The notes under the pieces: model-generated | The model's database searches: none | Seen by the model: only the letters and a program-made list of their open reading frames with translations | What the model was told of the DNA's origin: nothing | Shown: positions 35,478 to 44,489 of the stretch, piece by piece | Numbering within the stretch: position 1 is the stretch's first letter | Layout: each line of letters starts with the position of its first letter | Program-made: the position numbers and the translations under genes | Origin: Bacteroides helcogenes P 36-108 | GTDB taxonomy: Bacteria; Bacteroidota; Bacteroidia; Bacteroidales; Bacteroidaceae | Reading direction: 5' to 3' | Assembly (NCBI RefSeq): GCF_000186225.1 | Contig: NC_014933.1 | Coordinates: 1,736,001 to 1,800,000, forward strand | Length of the DNA stretch: 64,000 nucleotides

Positions 35478-37052
35478 TTATTCTTTGTAGTCCAGTGGAA
35501 GTTCGAACACAAACCGGGCGCCGCTTGTATAGTGCTCGTCAAGATACACATTTCCGTGAAGCACGTCGGCTATCAGGCGGCAGATGCTCAGCCCTAATCC
35601 CGTGCCTTGCTTAAAGTCATTCAGCTTTTCAAAGCGCTCAAAGATAACCTTTCCTTTCTCCTTAGGAATACCTACGCCGGTGTCGGTGACTTGGAAATGT
35701 AGCAGTATGCCGCCCATGGCTGTCTCTTTGCGCAGGCCGAGTGTGATGCTTCCCTTTGCGGTATATTTGCAGGCATTGGTGAGGAAATTGATCAGGAGTT
35801 GCTGCACGCGTTGCGCATCGGTCTGCGCTTTCAGGCATTTAGCGTCTTCTGCAATGTCAAGCAGTAACTCTACGCCTGCCGGTACACGTTCTCTGACGGT
35901 TTCAAGCACATTTCGGCAAAGCGCTTCTACATCCACCTCGCTGATGGCGGGCATATAGTAGCCGCCGGCCAATCGCGAGTGATCCAGTATGTCATTGACC
36001 AGTGTCGTGAGAAGTTCAACATTCGACTTGATGATATTTACATATTCGTCGCGTTCAACCTGTCCCATTCCAGTAGCGGCTTCGCTGTTCAGCAACTCCA
36101 CAAACCCCACAATGGCATTCAGAGGGGTGCGCACTTCGTGGCTCATGTTTGCCAGAAAAGCCATTTTTGCCCGTTCGCTCGCTTCGGCCGTCTGTTTGGC
36201 TTCACGCAGTTCTTTAATCATTTTCTCGCGGTTGCTCACGTCGTCAAGGCGCATCAGATAGCCTTCTATGGTGTTGTCCTCTCCTACTATGGGGACTACG
36301 TTCACGTCGAGCGACAGCCCGGAGGGATCGAAGAAAGTACGGAACTTGGGCAGGTGGTCTTCGTGCGCTTTCTTTACGGGGCAGATATCACATGGCTCGT
36401 TCTTGCCGAAGTGTTCATAGCAATGCGTGCCTATACGATACATTTTGTCTTTTTGGTCGCCATAAATGCCCAAGGAGTTTTTCCACACCACTGTGTAGTC
36501 CGGTTTCAGATATATCAGACTGGAGTTTATGTTGTCCAGTATCAACTTGTTTTGTTTGATGGCATTGTGCAAGGTCTTGTTTGCCTCTTCGAGTTTCTGC
36601 ATTTGCTCTTGCCGGATGCGGGTGGACTCTATCAGCAGGTTTCTGTTGTCTTCTTCCTCGCTGATGACTTTGGAGAGAATGAGGAAGTAGTTCTTGTTGT
36701 CTGCCTGGGCGGTGAGATAGGAGTAGGACACTTGGATGGAGGTGCATCCTTTTTCCCACTGTGGCAGCACGTTGCCTTTTATGTCGAAGTACATCACAGA
36801 GAGGCACGCTTCTCCATGGGAGAGTGCATGACGTACGTCTTGCGGGATGTCGAGGCTGTCTTTTATATTGCATACTGCATTGCGGTTGCACAAGCGGATG
36901 TTTTCTTCCAACTTTTTGTTGCAATATACGATGTCGCCTTTTTCGCTGAACAGTCCCACGCCAATGGGAGTTAAGTCCAAAATGGCGGGTATGATATTCT
37001 TGATGTTTTCGTCAAGAACCGGAAGGTTATACAGATTCGTTTTGTCGGCCAT
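35478..37052 (-). CDS. Cytosolic PAS-domain sensor histidine kinase
   Basis: A 524-residue protein without membrane helices. Two PAS-like regions (about 20-130 and 170-280) are followed by a HisKA box (MAFLANMSHEVRTPLNAIVGF, near 300) and an ATPase domain ending with GTGLGLSICRLIADVLHG. The second PAS has a cysteine set in HCYEHFGKNEPCDICPVKKA that could bind a metal or Fe-S centre, suggesting a redox signal. No response regulator gene is adjacent. It has its own promoter and lies next to, and in the same direction as, the redox operon it may control. Confidence 0.9.
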   Translation of the reverse strand: MADKTNLYNLPVLDENIKNIIPAILDLTPIGVGLFSEKGDIVYCNKKLEENIRLCNRNAVCNIKDSLDIPQDVRHALSHGEACLSVMYFDIKGNVLPQWEKGCTSIQVSYSYLTAQADNKNYFLILSKVISEEEDNRNLLIESTRIRQEQMQKLEEANKTLHNAIKQNKLILDNINSSLIYLKPDYTVVWKNSLGIYGDQKDKMYRIGTHCYEHFGKNEPCDICPVKKAHEDHLPKFRTFFDPSGLSLDVNVVPIVGEDNTIEGYLMRLDDVSNREKMIKELREAKQTAEASERAKMAFLANMSHEVRTPLNAIVGFVELLNSEAATGMGQVERDEYVNIIKSNVELLTTLVNDILDHSRLAGGYYMPAISEVDVEALCRNVLETVRERVPAGVELLLDIAEDAKCLKAQTDAQRVQQLLINFLTNACKYTAKGSITLGLRKETAMGGILLHFQVTDTGVGIPKEKGKVIFERFEKLNDFKQGTGLGLSICRLIADVLHGNVYLDEHYTSGARFVFELPLDYKE

Positions 37053-37118
37053 GGTGTAGTAGATTTGTTTAAGAAGATTGTACGGTCTGCGATAATCCTC
37101 TTGTCACATTTTTTGTGG

Positions 37119-37150
37119 CAAAAATAATGATTGTTTGGTGACAATACAAA
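37119..37150 (-). promoter_or_regulatory. Consensus promoter for the PAS histidine kinase
   Basis: On the minus strand, TTTG (37147-37150) and TATTTTTG (37119-37126) are 20 nt apart, some 70 nt before the ATG. Confidence 0.7.
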
Positions 37151-37345
37151 ATATTTTGACTTTTTATTCGCTGATAGTTTCGTCAGATATATCATACAAG
37201 TGCTTGCTTCACTGATTGAACGTTACTCGAATGTTGTTTGAGTACCCTTTGAATGCCGATAAAACAGACAGGCAGAACGCCGGTTGTATGATGTGATTCA
37301 TGCAGCCGCATTCCGCCTGTGTGATTATTGAAGTTGAGATTTCCG

Positions 37346-38170
37346 TCAGAGAATGGTTTTCAGTTGTTCTGCCATCTGTGCCTGCACCTCTTGTGCGGCC
37401 TTGCGGCTGGCGGTGGCAAAGTTCTCCGTCTTGTCCACATAGATAATGCCACGGCTGGAGTTCACAATCAGTCCACACGTTTTCGTCATACCGTACTTGC
37501 ACACTTCTTCCAGCGAGCCGCCCTGCGCACCTATGCCGGGAACCAGCAGGAAGTGTTCGGGCACAATCTTGCGGATATCCTCAAAGGCACGGCCCTGGGT
37601 GGCGCCCACCACGTACATCATCTGATTGTCGTCTGCCCACTTCTGGGATTTGCGGAGCACTTTCTCGTAGAGGCGTTCATCGTCTTCGTCCATGGTCATC
37701 TGGAAGTCGTGTGAGCCTTTGTTGCTGGTCAGGGCAAGCAGAATCACCCAATGACTTTTGTAGGTGAGGAACGGTGTCACGCTGTCTTCGCCCATGTAGG
37801 GGGCCACGGTGACAGCGTCGATGTTCAGCTCCTCGAAGAAACTGCGGGCATACATGGCTGAAGTGTTTCCTATGTCGCCGCGCTTGGCGTCGGCAATGAT
37901 AAACTGGTCGGGATAATTTTCCTTGATATACTTCACGGTCTTCTCGAAGGCAATCCAGCCTTTCACGCCCATGCTTTCGTAGAAAGCCAGGTTCGGCTTG
38001 TAGGCGATGCAGAGATCTGCCGTGGCGTCGATGATGGCTTTGTTGAAAGCGAAGATGGGATCGGGATCGTCCAGCAGATGGTCGGGAATTTTCTTGATGT
38101 CGGTGTCCAGACCTACACAGAGGAATGACTTCTTGCGCTTTATGTTTTCAAATAATTCTTGCTTGTTCAT
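37346..38170 (-). CDS. pyrF: Orotidine 5'-phosphate decarboxylase
   Basis: Last step of UMP synthesis. The 274-residue length fits the longer subfamily. Visible motifs are [12 protein letters not shown] at the N-terminus, [12 protein letters not shown], the catalytic [18 protein letters not shown], and the phosphate loop region near [10 protein letters not shown]. It follows the DUF4153 gene by 24 nt in the prfA run. Confidence 0.96.
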   Translation of the reverse strand: MNKQELFENIKRKKSFLCVGLDTDIKKIPDHLLDDPDPIFAFNKAIIDATADLCIAYKPNLAFYESMGVKGWIAFEKTVKYIKENYPDQFIIADAKRGDIGNTSAMYARSFFEELNIDAVTVAPYMGEDSVTPFLTYKSHWVILLALTSNKGSHDFQMTMDEDDERLYEKVLRKSQKWADDNQMMYVVGATQGRAFEDIRKIVPEHFLLVPGIGAQGGSLEEVCKYGMTKTCGLIVNSSRGIIYVDKTENFATASRKAAQEVQAQMAEQLKTIL

Positions 38171-38194
38171 ATCTGTAATATTTTTAATATAGGT

Positions 38195-39952
38195 TTATTT
38201 CCTGAATAGATACCCCTCGTAGTCCAGCTTTATCTCCATATCGTAGTATAAACGGAAAGAGGTAAGTATGAATACGCATTTTTCTGACTTGCATCGGAAG
38301 GAGGCAGGTTTCATTATGTATTGTCTGCTCAGTGCGCCAAGCGTTTTTAGATCAAAGTAGATTTCATCGTATCTGATGCCCATTACATACAATTCCACAG
38401 GTATTACGCCGGCTGCATATTCCTCTTTGCTTACGGAAACGGCGTTGCCGGTCATGCGGGTGAATTTTGTATAGCCTTTCGGTATTGTGATAATGCCCGC
38501 GGTTTCGGGCACATCATTGCCCAATGCCTGTATGGAATCCTGACTGGATATGTTGTTGTCTGCTGTGGCTGTTGTGTCTGCCTCCATTACATTTCCATTA
38601 TGGGAGAACTCATAATAGAAAGATACGTCTTCTTCGAACCATTTGGCCATACTTTTTTTACTGAACCATCTGCTCATATACATGCATCTGTCGTTTATCT
38701 CCACAGCTTTCTTGCGGGGCAGCGTACGCAGCCATTCTTGGTAGTAGGCCTCGGTCATGGGAAGTTCCTCCTTGCAGGTGGCCTGTATTTCTTCTTCCAG
38801 GCATTGTTGCATGTAGCGGCGGGTGATGTTGGTATAGTTCACCGGCAGTACGGACGTCAGCAGGAAGAGGATGGCGAATGAGATGGGAATCCAGTTGATG
38901 CGCCGTGCCCGGGTGATGAACAGACCGATGCAGACGATGTAGAACCAGCCATTCAGGGTGGCCAGATAGAGGCGGTTGATGGTGATGCCGTAGTCGTTGA
39001 AGCGGCGGGCAATGCCTGCCGTCATCAGTAGCAACAAGGGCAGTACCAGTATCGGCAACCAACGTGCCGTCCATTGGTCAAAGCGTTTGTTCTCCTTGAA
39101 GCGGGCTGGGTAGAGTCCGAATTCAATGCCTATGCTCACTGCCATCAGTGCCACCACCAGCCAGGACACCCATCCTGTGGGCAGTTCCCAGCGGATAAGG
39201 ATGCGGGTGGCATAAGTGTAGAGCACCACAAGATAACCTGCCGTAAGCGGCAGGAACAAGTAACGGAGTATGCCGTTCAGGAATCCTGAGGATTGCGGCA
39301 ACCGGTTGTGCTTCTGTCCTCCCCGCGGCAACAAGCCGAGGAACAGCAGAGGGGCAAGCAGTACACTGCACAAGTAATAAATATAGGCATAGCACTTTCC
39401 GCTGATATGTACATCGAAAAGCTGGTGTAGCGAGAACAGCAGCAGGCAGATGCCGCCGCATAAGATGAGGCTCACTATCTGCGTGACGATGAATGAGGCC
39501 ACAAGGTTTAAGGTAAAATTCCAGCTTGCCACATCGTTCTTTTCTTTCAGAAACGAAAGGAAGAATGTGGAGAGTCCCAATGCAAGGATGGCTGCTGCAT
39601 GGGCTATGCCTATTTCGAGGAAAGAACTGCTTGTCTCCAGGCTGCGGTAGAGAAATATGGCATCTGCCATGAGCAGTGCATGCGCCGTGAGTTGTATGCC
39701 TGCCTTCCACAGACGGCTTTTTGTTTCTTCGCTCCACAGGTGTAGGGTGAGGGAAAGCAGGACGCTTACCGACAGATAGTAGCCGGTTGCCCATAGCAAG
39801 CGGTCTTCTCCTTTCCAATCATTGGCCGTAAGGACAATGAGATAGACCGTAAGGGCAAAGATAAAGCCCACAGTGGCGGGAAACCGCTTCAAGCACGTCT
39901 GAAACGCTTCAATGGCAGTAATCAGAATTTGTTTTATCTGTAATGTATTCAT
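38195..39952 (-). CDS. DUF4153-family membrane protein
   Basis: A 585-residue protein with about twelve membrane helices in the first 400 residues. A soluble C-terminal region (about 400-585) carries an RTLPRKKAVEINDRCMYMSRWFSKKS segment and a beta-rich tail. No catalytic motif is visible. DUF4153 proteins are common in Bacteroides and of unknown function. It lies between prfA and pyrF. Confidence 0.75.
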   Translation of the reverse strand: MNTLQIKQILITAIEAFQTCLKRFPATVGFIFALTVYLIVLTANDWKGEDRLLWATGYYLSVSVLLSLTLHLWSEETKSRLWKAGIQLTAHALLMADAIFLYRSLETSSSFLEIGIAHAAAILALGLSTFFLSFLKEKNDVASWNFTLNLVASFIVTQIVSLILCGGICLLLFSLHQLFDVHISGKCYAYIYYLCSVLLAPLLFLGLLPRGGQKHNRLPQSSGFLNGILRYLFLPLTAGYLVVLYTYATRILIRWELPTGWVSWLVVALMAVSIGIEFGLYPARFKENKRFDQWTARWLPILVLPLLLLMTAGIARRFNDYGITINRLYLATLNGWFYIVCIGLFITRARRINWIPISFAILFLLTSVLPVNYTNITRRYMQQCLEEEIQATCKEELPMTEAYYQEWLRTLPRKKAVEINDRCMYMSRWFSKKSMAKWFEEDVSFYYEFSHNGNVMEADTTATADNNISSQDSIQALGNDVPETAGIITIPKGYTKFTRMTGNAVSVSKEEYAAGVIPVELYVMGIRYDEIYFDLKTLGALSRQYIMKPASFRCKSEKCVFILTSFRLYYDMEIKLDYEGYLFRK

Positions 39953-39980
39953 CTTTGAGAACTGTTATATCTGTTGGTTC

Positions 39981-41093
39981 TTACAGTTCGCTATCTTTCA
40001 GCCGTTCCGCATTTTCCGCAACAATCAGGTGGTCGATGCAGTCCTGGATGTCGCCGTCCATGAAGGCGGCAAGGTTGTAGATGGTGTAGTTGATGCGGTG
40101 GTCGGTGATGCGTCCCTGCGGATAGTTGTAGGTACGTATCTTTGCAGAACGGTCGCCGGTGGAGACCATTGTCTTACGCTTGGAGGCGATGTCGTCGATG
40201 TACTTCTGGTGCTCCTTGTCGTAGATAAAGGTACGCAGGCGGCTGAGGGCGCGCTCCTTGTTCTTGGGCTGGTCGCGCGTCTCGGTACACTCGATAAGGA
40301 TTTCTTCGACTACGCCCGTGTTGGGATTCTTCCAGTTGTAGCGCAGGCGCACGCCCGATTCCACCTTGTTCACGTTCTGTCCGCCTGCTCCGCCGCTTCG
40401 GAAGGTGTCCCACTTTATCTCGCCTTCGTTGATGACCACGTCAAACTCTTCGGCTTCGGGCAGCACGGCCACGCTGGCTGCGGAGGTGTGCACGCGCCCC
40501 TGCGTTTCGGTGGCAGGCACACGCTGCACGCGGTGTACGCCCGATTCGTATTTCATTGTGCCATATACGCCGTCGCCCGTCACCGAGCAGATGATTTCCT
40601 TGAAACCGCCTGCAGCACCTTCGTTGGCACTCGAAACTTCGAGCTTCCATCCCTTAATGTCGCAGAATTTGCTGTACATGCGGAAGAGGTCTCCGGCAAA
40701 GATGGCTGCTTCGTCGCCGCCTGTGCCGCCGCGTATCTCCAAGATGGCATTGCGGCTGTCTTGTGGGTCGGTAGGAACGAGTAACAGTTTTATCTGTTCT
40801 TCCAGTTCCGGCTGGCGTGCTTGGCAGAGGTCAAGCTCCTCGCGTGCCATGTCGCGCATCTCCGGGTCGGCCTCGTTGGTAATGATTTCCTTCGCTTCCT
40901 CAATGCCGTTTAATACCTGCATGTATTCTTTGCGGGCGTTCATCAGGTCGCCCAGTTCTTTGTATTCTTTGGTGAGCTTGACGTAACGCTTCTGGTCGGC
41001 AATCACTGCCGGGTCTGTAATCAGCGTGGATACTTCTTCGAAGCGGGCCACGAGCCCTTCTAATTTTTCAAGTATGGTGTTATTTTCTGCCAT
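39981..41093 (-). CDS. prfA: Peptide chain release factor 1
   Basis: Terminates translation at UAA and UAG. The 370-residue product has the peptidyl-tRNA hydrolysis motif in GGAGGQNVNKVESGVRL and the codon-reading PAT tripeptide in RVPATETQGRVHTSAAS. The start at 41093 (MAENNTILEKLEGLVARF) is the family start; an upstream frame adds a nonhomologous leader. The DNA around this start is repeated exactly at 41709-41739. Confidence 0.97.
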   Translation of the reverse strand: MAENNTILEKLEGLVARFEEVSTLITDPAVIADQKRYVKLTKEYKELGDLMNARKEYMQVLNGIEEAKEIITNEADPEMRDMAREELDLCQARQPELEEQIKLLLVPTDPQDSRNAILEIRGGTGGDEAAIFAGDLFRMYSKFCDIKGWKLEVSSANEGAAGGFKEIICSVTGDGVYGTMKYESGVHRVQRVPATETQGRVHTSAASVAVLPEAEEFDVVINEGEIKWDTFRSGGAGGQNVNKVESGVRLRYNWKNPNTGVVEEILIECTETRDQPKNKERALSRLRTFIYDKEHQKYIDDIASKRKTMVSTGDRSAKIRTYNYPQGRITDHRINYTIYNLAAFMDGDIQDCIDHLIVAENAERLKDSEL

Positions 41094-41100
41094 TTGATTC
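41070..41100. repeat. 31-bp exact direct repeat, copy 1 (prfA start)
   Basis: Covers the first eight codons of prfA and 7 nt upstream. The second identical copy is at 41709-41739, offset 639 bp. Confidence 0.95.
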
Positions 41101-41124
41101 GTCTTTATTTCAGAGATTTCTTTG

Positions 41125-41367
41125 TTATAGATTTGTTTCCCTCTTCTTCTTATAGTATTCCCATAATCCATCTGCCAGATACCACTCCACAGTTCCCCAG
41201 CCCAAGATGCCTAAACTGCGCAGGACGATGCGGTCGATGTGCAGCTCTTCTGCTTGGCAATACTCTGCCAGCCCGAAAGCAAGATCTCCTATGCAGACGA
41301 GAACGGCAAGCGCAACCAATACCACAATGTTGGCGGGCAGGCAGATTCCTTTTTTATTCTGTTCCAT
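41125..41367 (-). CDS. Small membrane protein (80 residues)
   Basis: One strong hydrophobic helix (LPANIVVLVALAVLVCIGDLAFGLAEY) and a second weaker one, ending in a basic tail YYKKKRETNL. No family recognised. It lies immediately before prfA on the same strand, 31 nt away, in a run of small genes between purM and prfA. The second Met (41367) is taken as start. Confidence 0.6.
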   Translation of the reverse strand: MEQNKKGICLPANIVVLVALAVLVCIGDLAFGLAEYCQAEELHIDRIVLRSLGILGWGTVEWYLADGLWEYYKKKRETNL

Positions 41368-41450
41368 TGTCAATTATAGATTAACGGGATGCGTATCCCT
41401 TATTCATTATCTTACACACTCAGCATGACGGAAGAACCTTCATCTTAAAT

Positions 41451-41732
41451 TCAAAAGACATACTTCTCCAGCACCCATAACAGAGTTGTTACCAGCAAGA
41501 TGCCTAAGGCAAGGTGTTTGAGAGTGATTGGTTTTCGCTCCGATGGCTCCTCGCCGAAATAACGGCTAAAGACATGCGGGGCGCAAGCTGCCGGAGCAAT
41601 GATGGCGAAGCTCCTGAGAAAGCTCCACTCCATCTTATCAGAGCAGATACCGAGGACGACGCCCGCCACGATAAGCAATAGGAGCAGCCCGATGCCTTTC
41701 AGCATCCTAAGTATGGTGTTATTTTCTGCCAT
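41451..41732 (-). CDS. Small membrane protein carrying the PrfA N-terminal residues
   Basis: A 93-residue product starting MAENNTIL, the same first eight residues as PrfA, because the DNA there is a 31-bp copy of the prfA start. The rest has two to three membrane helices (IGLLLLLIVAGVVLGIC and LALGILLVTTLLWVLEKYVF). No family recognised. It lies 7 nt after the 44-codon gene. It may be a chimera that gained its start by duplication. Confidence 0.65.
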   Translation of the reverse strand: MAENNTILRMLKGIGLLLLLIVAGVVLGICSDKMEWSFLRSFAIIAPAACAPHVFSRYFGEEPSERKPITLKHLALGILLVTTLLWVLEKYVF

Positions 41733-41739
41733 TTGATTC
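41709..41739. repeat. 31-bp exact direct repeat, copy 2 (small membrane gene start)
   Basis: Identical to 41070-41100. Flanking bases differ at both ends, so the match is exactly 31 bp and includes the start codon and upstream 7 nt. Confidence 0.95.
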
Positions 41740-41874
41740 TTATAGTGTTATCGTTTCGTTATATAACTCTTGTAGAAGTTTGCGTGCCGAAACCTTCCGT
41801 GTGCCTCCTTTATAGTCGCCTTCAACTAACATTTCGTTACGTAATGCTTTACTGTAATTCTTCTTCGTTTCCAT
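41740..41874 (-). CDS. Very small hypothetical protein (44 residues)
   Basis: Open frame METKKNYSKALRNEMLVEGD continuing to a basic, helix-prone end (KLLQELYNETITL). It is soluble and charged with no membrane segment. It lies 47 nt after the 92-residue membrane gene and 7 nt before the next small gene, filling what would otherwise be empty operon space. I believe it is real but recognise no family. Confidence 0.5.
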   Translation of the reverse strand: METKKNYSKALRNEMLVEGDYKGGTRKVSARKLLQELYNETITL

Positions 41875-41921
41875 ATTTAGTTTGTTCTTTTTGTAAAGCT
41901 ATTACAGGACAAGTCAATGGA

Positions 41922-42200
41922 TTACCACAATTTTCCGTCTAACAGCCACGACAGCGCTGCTGCCACTACAAGGGTGACAATGGCAATCAGTATCCAGGTT
42001 TTTCGTGACCATTGCTTATTGGGATTCTCCGGTGAAGAACTGAAATAAATACCGCCTACGTATGCACACGTCGAACCACAACATATGTAACTGATGTGTT
42101 TAAGGAAAGGAATGTCAGTCCAGATACCGATGCACTGTATGCCTACAAAAATCACTACGATGGCAATACTTACCAGACATCCTTTATATTCTCTTTTCAT
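41922..42200 (-). CDS. Small membrane protein (92 residues)
   Basis: Three hydrophobic helices (GCLVSIAIVVIFVGIQCIGI, ISYICCGSTCAYVGGIYF and ILIAIVTLVVAAALSWLL) with a polar loop NPNKQWSRKT. No family recognised. It starts 8 nt after the purM stop, so is probably co-transcribed with purM. Confidence 0.65.
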   Translation of the reverse strand: MKREYKGCLVSIAIVVIFVGIQCIGIWTDIPFLKHISYICCGSTCAYVGGIYFSSSPENPNKQWSRKTWILIAIVTLVVAAALSWLLDGKLW

Positions 42201-42208
42201 GTGTCCGT

Positions 42209-43378
42209 TTAGTATTTGAATTCTCCGAACTCGCTCTTGATAATCAACTCCTTCTTGTCGCTCTCCTCAATACGCCCTACAATCTGCGCATCGATGCCGA
42301 AGCTCTTTGAGATAGCAATCACTTCCTCAGCATGTTCGGGAGAGAGATATACTTCCAGACGATGCCCCATGTTGAATACCTTGTACATCTCTGCCCAGTC
42401 CGTATTGCTCTGCTCTTTAATCGTTTTGAACAAAGGAGGAACAGGGAACAGATTGTCCTTAATCACGCGGCAATTGTCACCTATAAAGTGCAGCACTTTT
42501 GTCTGTGCACCACCGGAACAATGCACCATGCCGTGAATTTCAGAGCGAAGTGCATCAAGCAGTTTCTTTACTACCGGCGCATAGGTGCGGGTAGCGGAGA
42601 GTACCAGTTTGCCTGCGTCTATCGGGCTGCCTTCCACCTTGTCCGTCAGCTTCAGACCACCGGAGTAAACTAATTCTTCGGGCACTGCCTTGTCATAACT
42701 TTCGGGATATTTCTCTGCCAGATATTTGGAGAATACATCATGACGGGCGCTGGTCAGTCCGTTACTGCCCATGCCGCCGTTATATTCTTTCTCGTAGGTG
42801 GCCTGTCCATAGGAGGCAAGACCCACAATCACATCGCCCGGACGGATGTTGGCATTGTTGATGACATCGCTGCGCTTCATGCGGCAAGTCACGGTACTGT
42901 CCACGATGATGGTACGTACCAAATCGCCTACATCGGCAGTTTCACCGCCTGTAGCATATACTCCTACACCCATTTCGCGGAGCTCGGCGAGCAATTCGTC
43001 CGTACCGTTGATGATGGCGGAGATTACTTCTCCCGGAATGAGGAGTTTGTTGCGTCCGATGGTAGAAGAAACCAGGATATTATCTACTGCACCTACGCAG
43101 AGCAGGTCGTCGATATTCATAATCAGTGCATCTTGTGCAATGCCTTTCCAAACAGAAAGATCACCTGTTTCTTTCCAATACATATAAGCCAATGAGGACT
43201 TCGTGCCTGCACCGTCGGCGTGCATAATGTTGCAATACTCCGGGTCTCCGCCCAGGATGTCGGGGATGATTTTGCAGAAAGCCTGCGGGAAAATTCCTTT
43301 ATCTATGTTCTTGATGGCGTTGTGCACATCTTCTTTCGATGCACTGACACCGCGCATCATGTATCGTTGGTTACTCAT
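42209..43378 (-). CDS. purM: Phosphoribosylformylglycinamidine cyclo-ligase (AIR synthase)
   Basis: Fifth step of purine synthesis, closing the imidazole ring with ATP. The 389-residue protein starts MSNQRYMMRGVSASKEDVH and has the glycine-rich MHADGAGTKSSLAYMYW region, the metal/ATP segment DALIMNIDDLLCVGA, and EMGVGVYATGGETADVGDLVRT. The start at 43378 is supported by the promoter at 43411-43441; an upstream frame to 43462 would run through it. Confidence 0.94.
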   Translation of the reverse strand: MSNQRYMMRGVSASKEDVHNAIKNIDKGIFPQAFCKIIPDILGGDPEYCNIMHADGAGTKSSLAYMYWKETGDLSVWKGIAQDALIMNIDDLLCVGAVDNILVSSTIGRNKLLIPGEVISAIINGTDELLAELREMGVGVYATGGETADVGDLVRTIIVDSTVTCRMKRSDVINNANIRPGDVIVGLASYGQATYEKEYNGGMGSNGLTSARHDVFSKYLAEKYPESYDKAVPEELVYSGGLKLTDKVEGSPIDAGKLVLSATRTYAPVVKKLLDALRSEIHGMVHCSGGAQTKVLHFIGDNCRVIKDNLFPVPPLFKTIKEQSNTDWAEMYKVFNMGHRLEVYLSPEHAEEVIAISKSFGIDAQIVGRIEESDKKELIIKSEFGEFKY

Positions 43379-43410
43379 GAGATGGGTATGTTTATTATCA
43401 ATTGATTGTG

Positions 43411-43441
43411 CAAAGATAGTGCAAAATGGAAGCAGTGCAAA
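43411..43441 (-). promoter_or_regulatory. Consensus promoter for purM
   Basis: On the minus strand TTTG (43438-43441) and TATCTTTG (43411-43418) are exactly 19 nt apart, the canonical Bacteroides arrangement. The leader would be about 26 nt. The -33 element lies inside the stem at 43432-43465. Confidence 0.8.
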
Positions 43442-43465
43442 ATAAGTTCGCTTATTTTGCACTGC
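43432..43465. promoter_or_regulatory. 15-bp perfect dyad overlapping the purM -33 box
   Basis: GCAGTGCAAAATAAG (43432-43446) and its exact complement (43451-43465) surround TTCG. It lies 27 nt past the LytS-like stop, so it may terminate that gene, yet it covers the -33 box of purM, so it may also be an operator. Confidence 0.7.
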
Positions 43466-43492
43466 CGTAACCGGTATTGTGTATTTGTGCTT

Positions 43493-44473
43493 TTATTCAA
43501 TGAAAGGTATCTTGACTATAAAGTAGGTTTCGGTGATTGCGATAGATACTTCTTTGTTGTATAGAGAATATTGTTTCTTCAGATTACACAATCCCATTCC
43601 GTTTTTGGCTACACAATTCCGTAATTGCAATTTATTGGAAACCATGACTCCATTATTGCTGATTGTGATATGGATAATCAGTGGAGACTTGGAACTACTG
43701 ACATTATGCTTGAGCGCATTCTCCACAAGCATTTGAAGACTTGCGGGAATGACGGCTTTGTTCCGGTTTTGTCCATCGTCCTCAATGATGACCTGTAGTG
43801 TTTCTCCGAAGCGTATTTGCTCTAAATATAAATAGGAGTCAACGAATTGAAGCTCTTCTTTCAGGGTGACGGTTTGCCGTTCATGGGTAGAGAGTAAATA
43901 GCGATAGACGTTGGATAGCTTTTTGGTGAATAAATTGGTCTTTGCCGCATCCTGATAAGCGAGTGAGGCCAATACATTAAGGCTGTTGAACAGGAAATGG
44001 GGATTTATCTGGTTTTTCAACATCTGGAACTGATACAAGGCTCTTTCCTTTTCTATCTCTGTTTGTCTCAAGCTATAGAAGAATATCTCTATCAGCAGGA
44101 CGATGGTCAGATTCCAGGGTATTATGAGCAACGAGTATTTTAAGATATGCCCGATGGAATGAGCAGTGCCTGATATAAGGTAGTTGAGTGAAAATGAAAT
44201 CAGAATACACAAGAGGGTAGTCACCGTCCAATCAAGTAGAATCTGAAGTGCGTTGTTCTTTATCCGGTGTTTTTTGTACATCACGTTGATAACTCCGAAG
44301 TCGAGCAGGCCGATAGCGATGCCTATTGGGAGGTTCAGCAGAAATTGGTACGTGAAGTTCTCTTGCAGTGACTTCCCGCTGACTATATTGTAAGCGCAGC
44401 CGAAGGTAATCAGAGAAAGGGAAATGATTACTATGCCGTAGAGAAAGAAAAGTATGTGCTTTTTTCGTTCCAT
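43493..44473 (-). CDS. LytS-like sensor histidine kinase (HisKA_7TM/5TM type)
   Basis: A 326-residue protein with four membrane helices (about 8-150) and little periplasmic sequence. The phospho-acceptor box INPHFLFNSLNVLASLAYQ lies near residue 170, and a short ATPase domain includes LVENALKHNVSS. The ligand is unknown. It begins 16 nt after the LytTR regulator gene, and the two form one unit. Confidence 0.9.
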   Translation of the reverse strand: MERKKHILFFLYGIVIISLSLITFGCAYNIVSGKSLQENFTYQFLLNLPIGIAIGLLDFGVINVMYKKHRIKNNALQILLDWTVTTLLCILISFSLNYLISGTAHSIGHILKYSLLIIPWNLTIVLLIEIFFYSLRQTEIEKERALYQFQMLKNQINPHFLFNSLNVLASLAYQDAAKTNLFTKKLSNVYRYLLSTHERQTVTLKEELQFVDSYLYLEQIRFGETLQVIIEDDGQNRNKAVIPASLQMLVENALKHNVSSSKSPLIIHITISNNGVMVSNKLQLRNCVAKNGMGLCNLKKQYSLYNKEVSIAITETYFIVKIPFIE

Positions 44474-44489
44474 GATGTTCGTTGGTTGA

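Noticed and set aside
37053..37345. Possible small gene or RNA between the PAS kinase and pyrF
   Set aside because: Only the kinase promoter is convincing; the frames present overlap pyrF in another frame.
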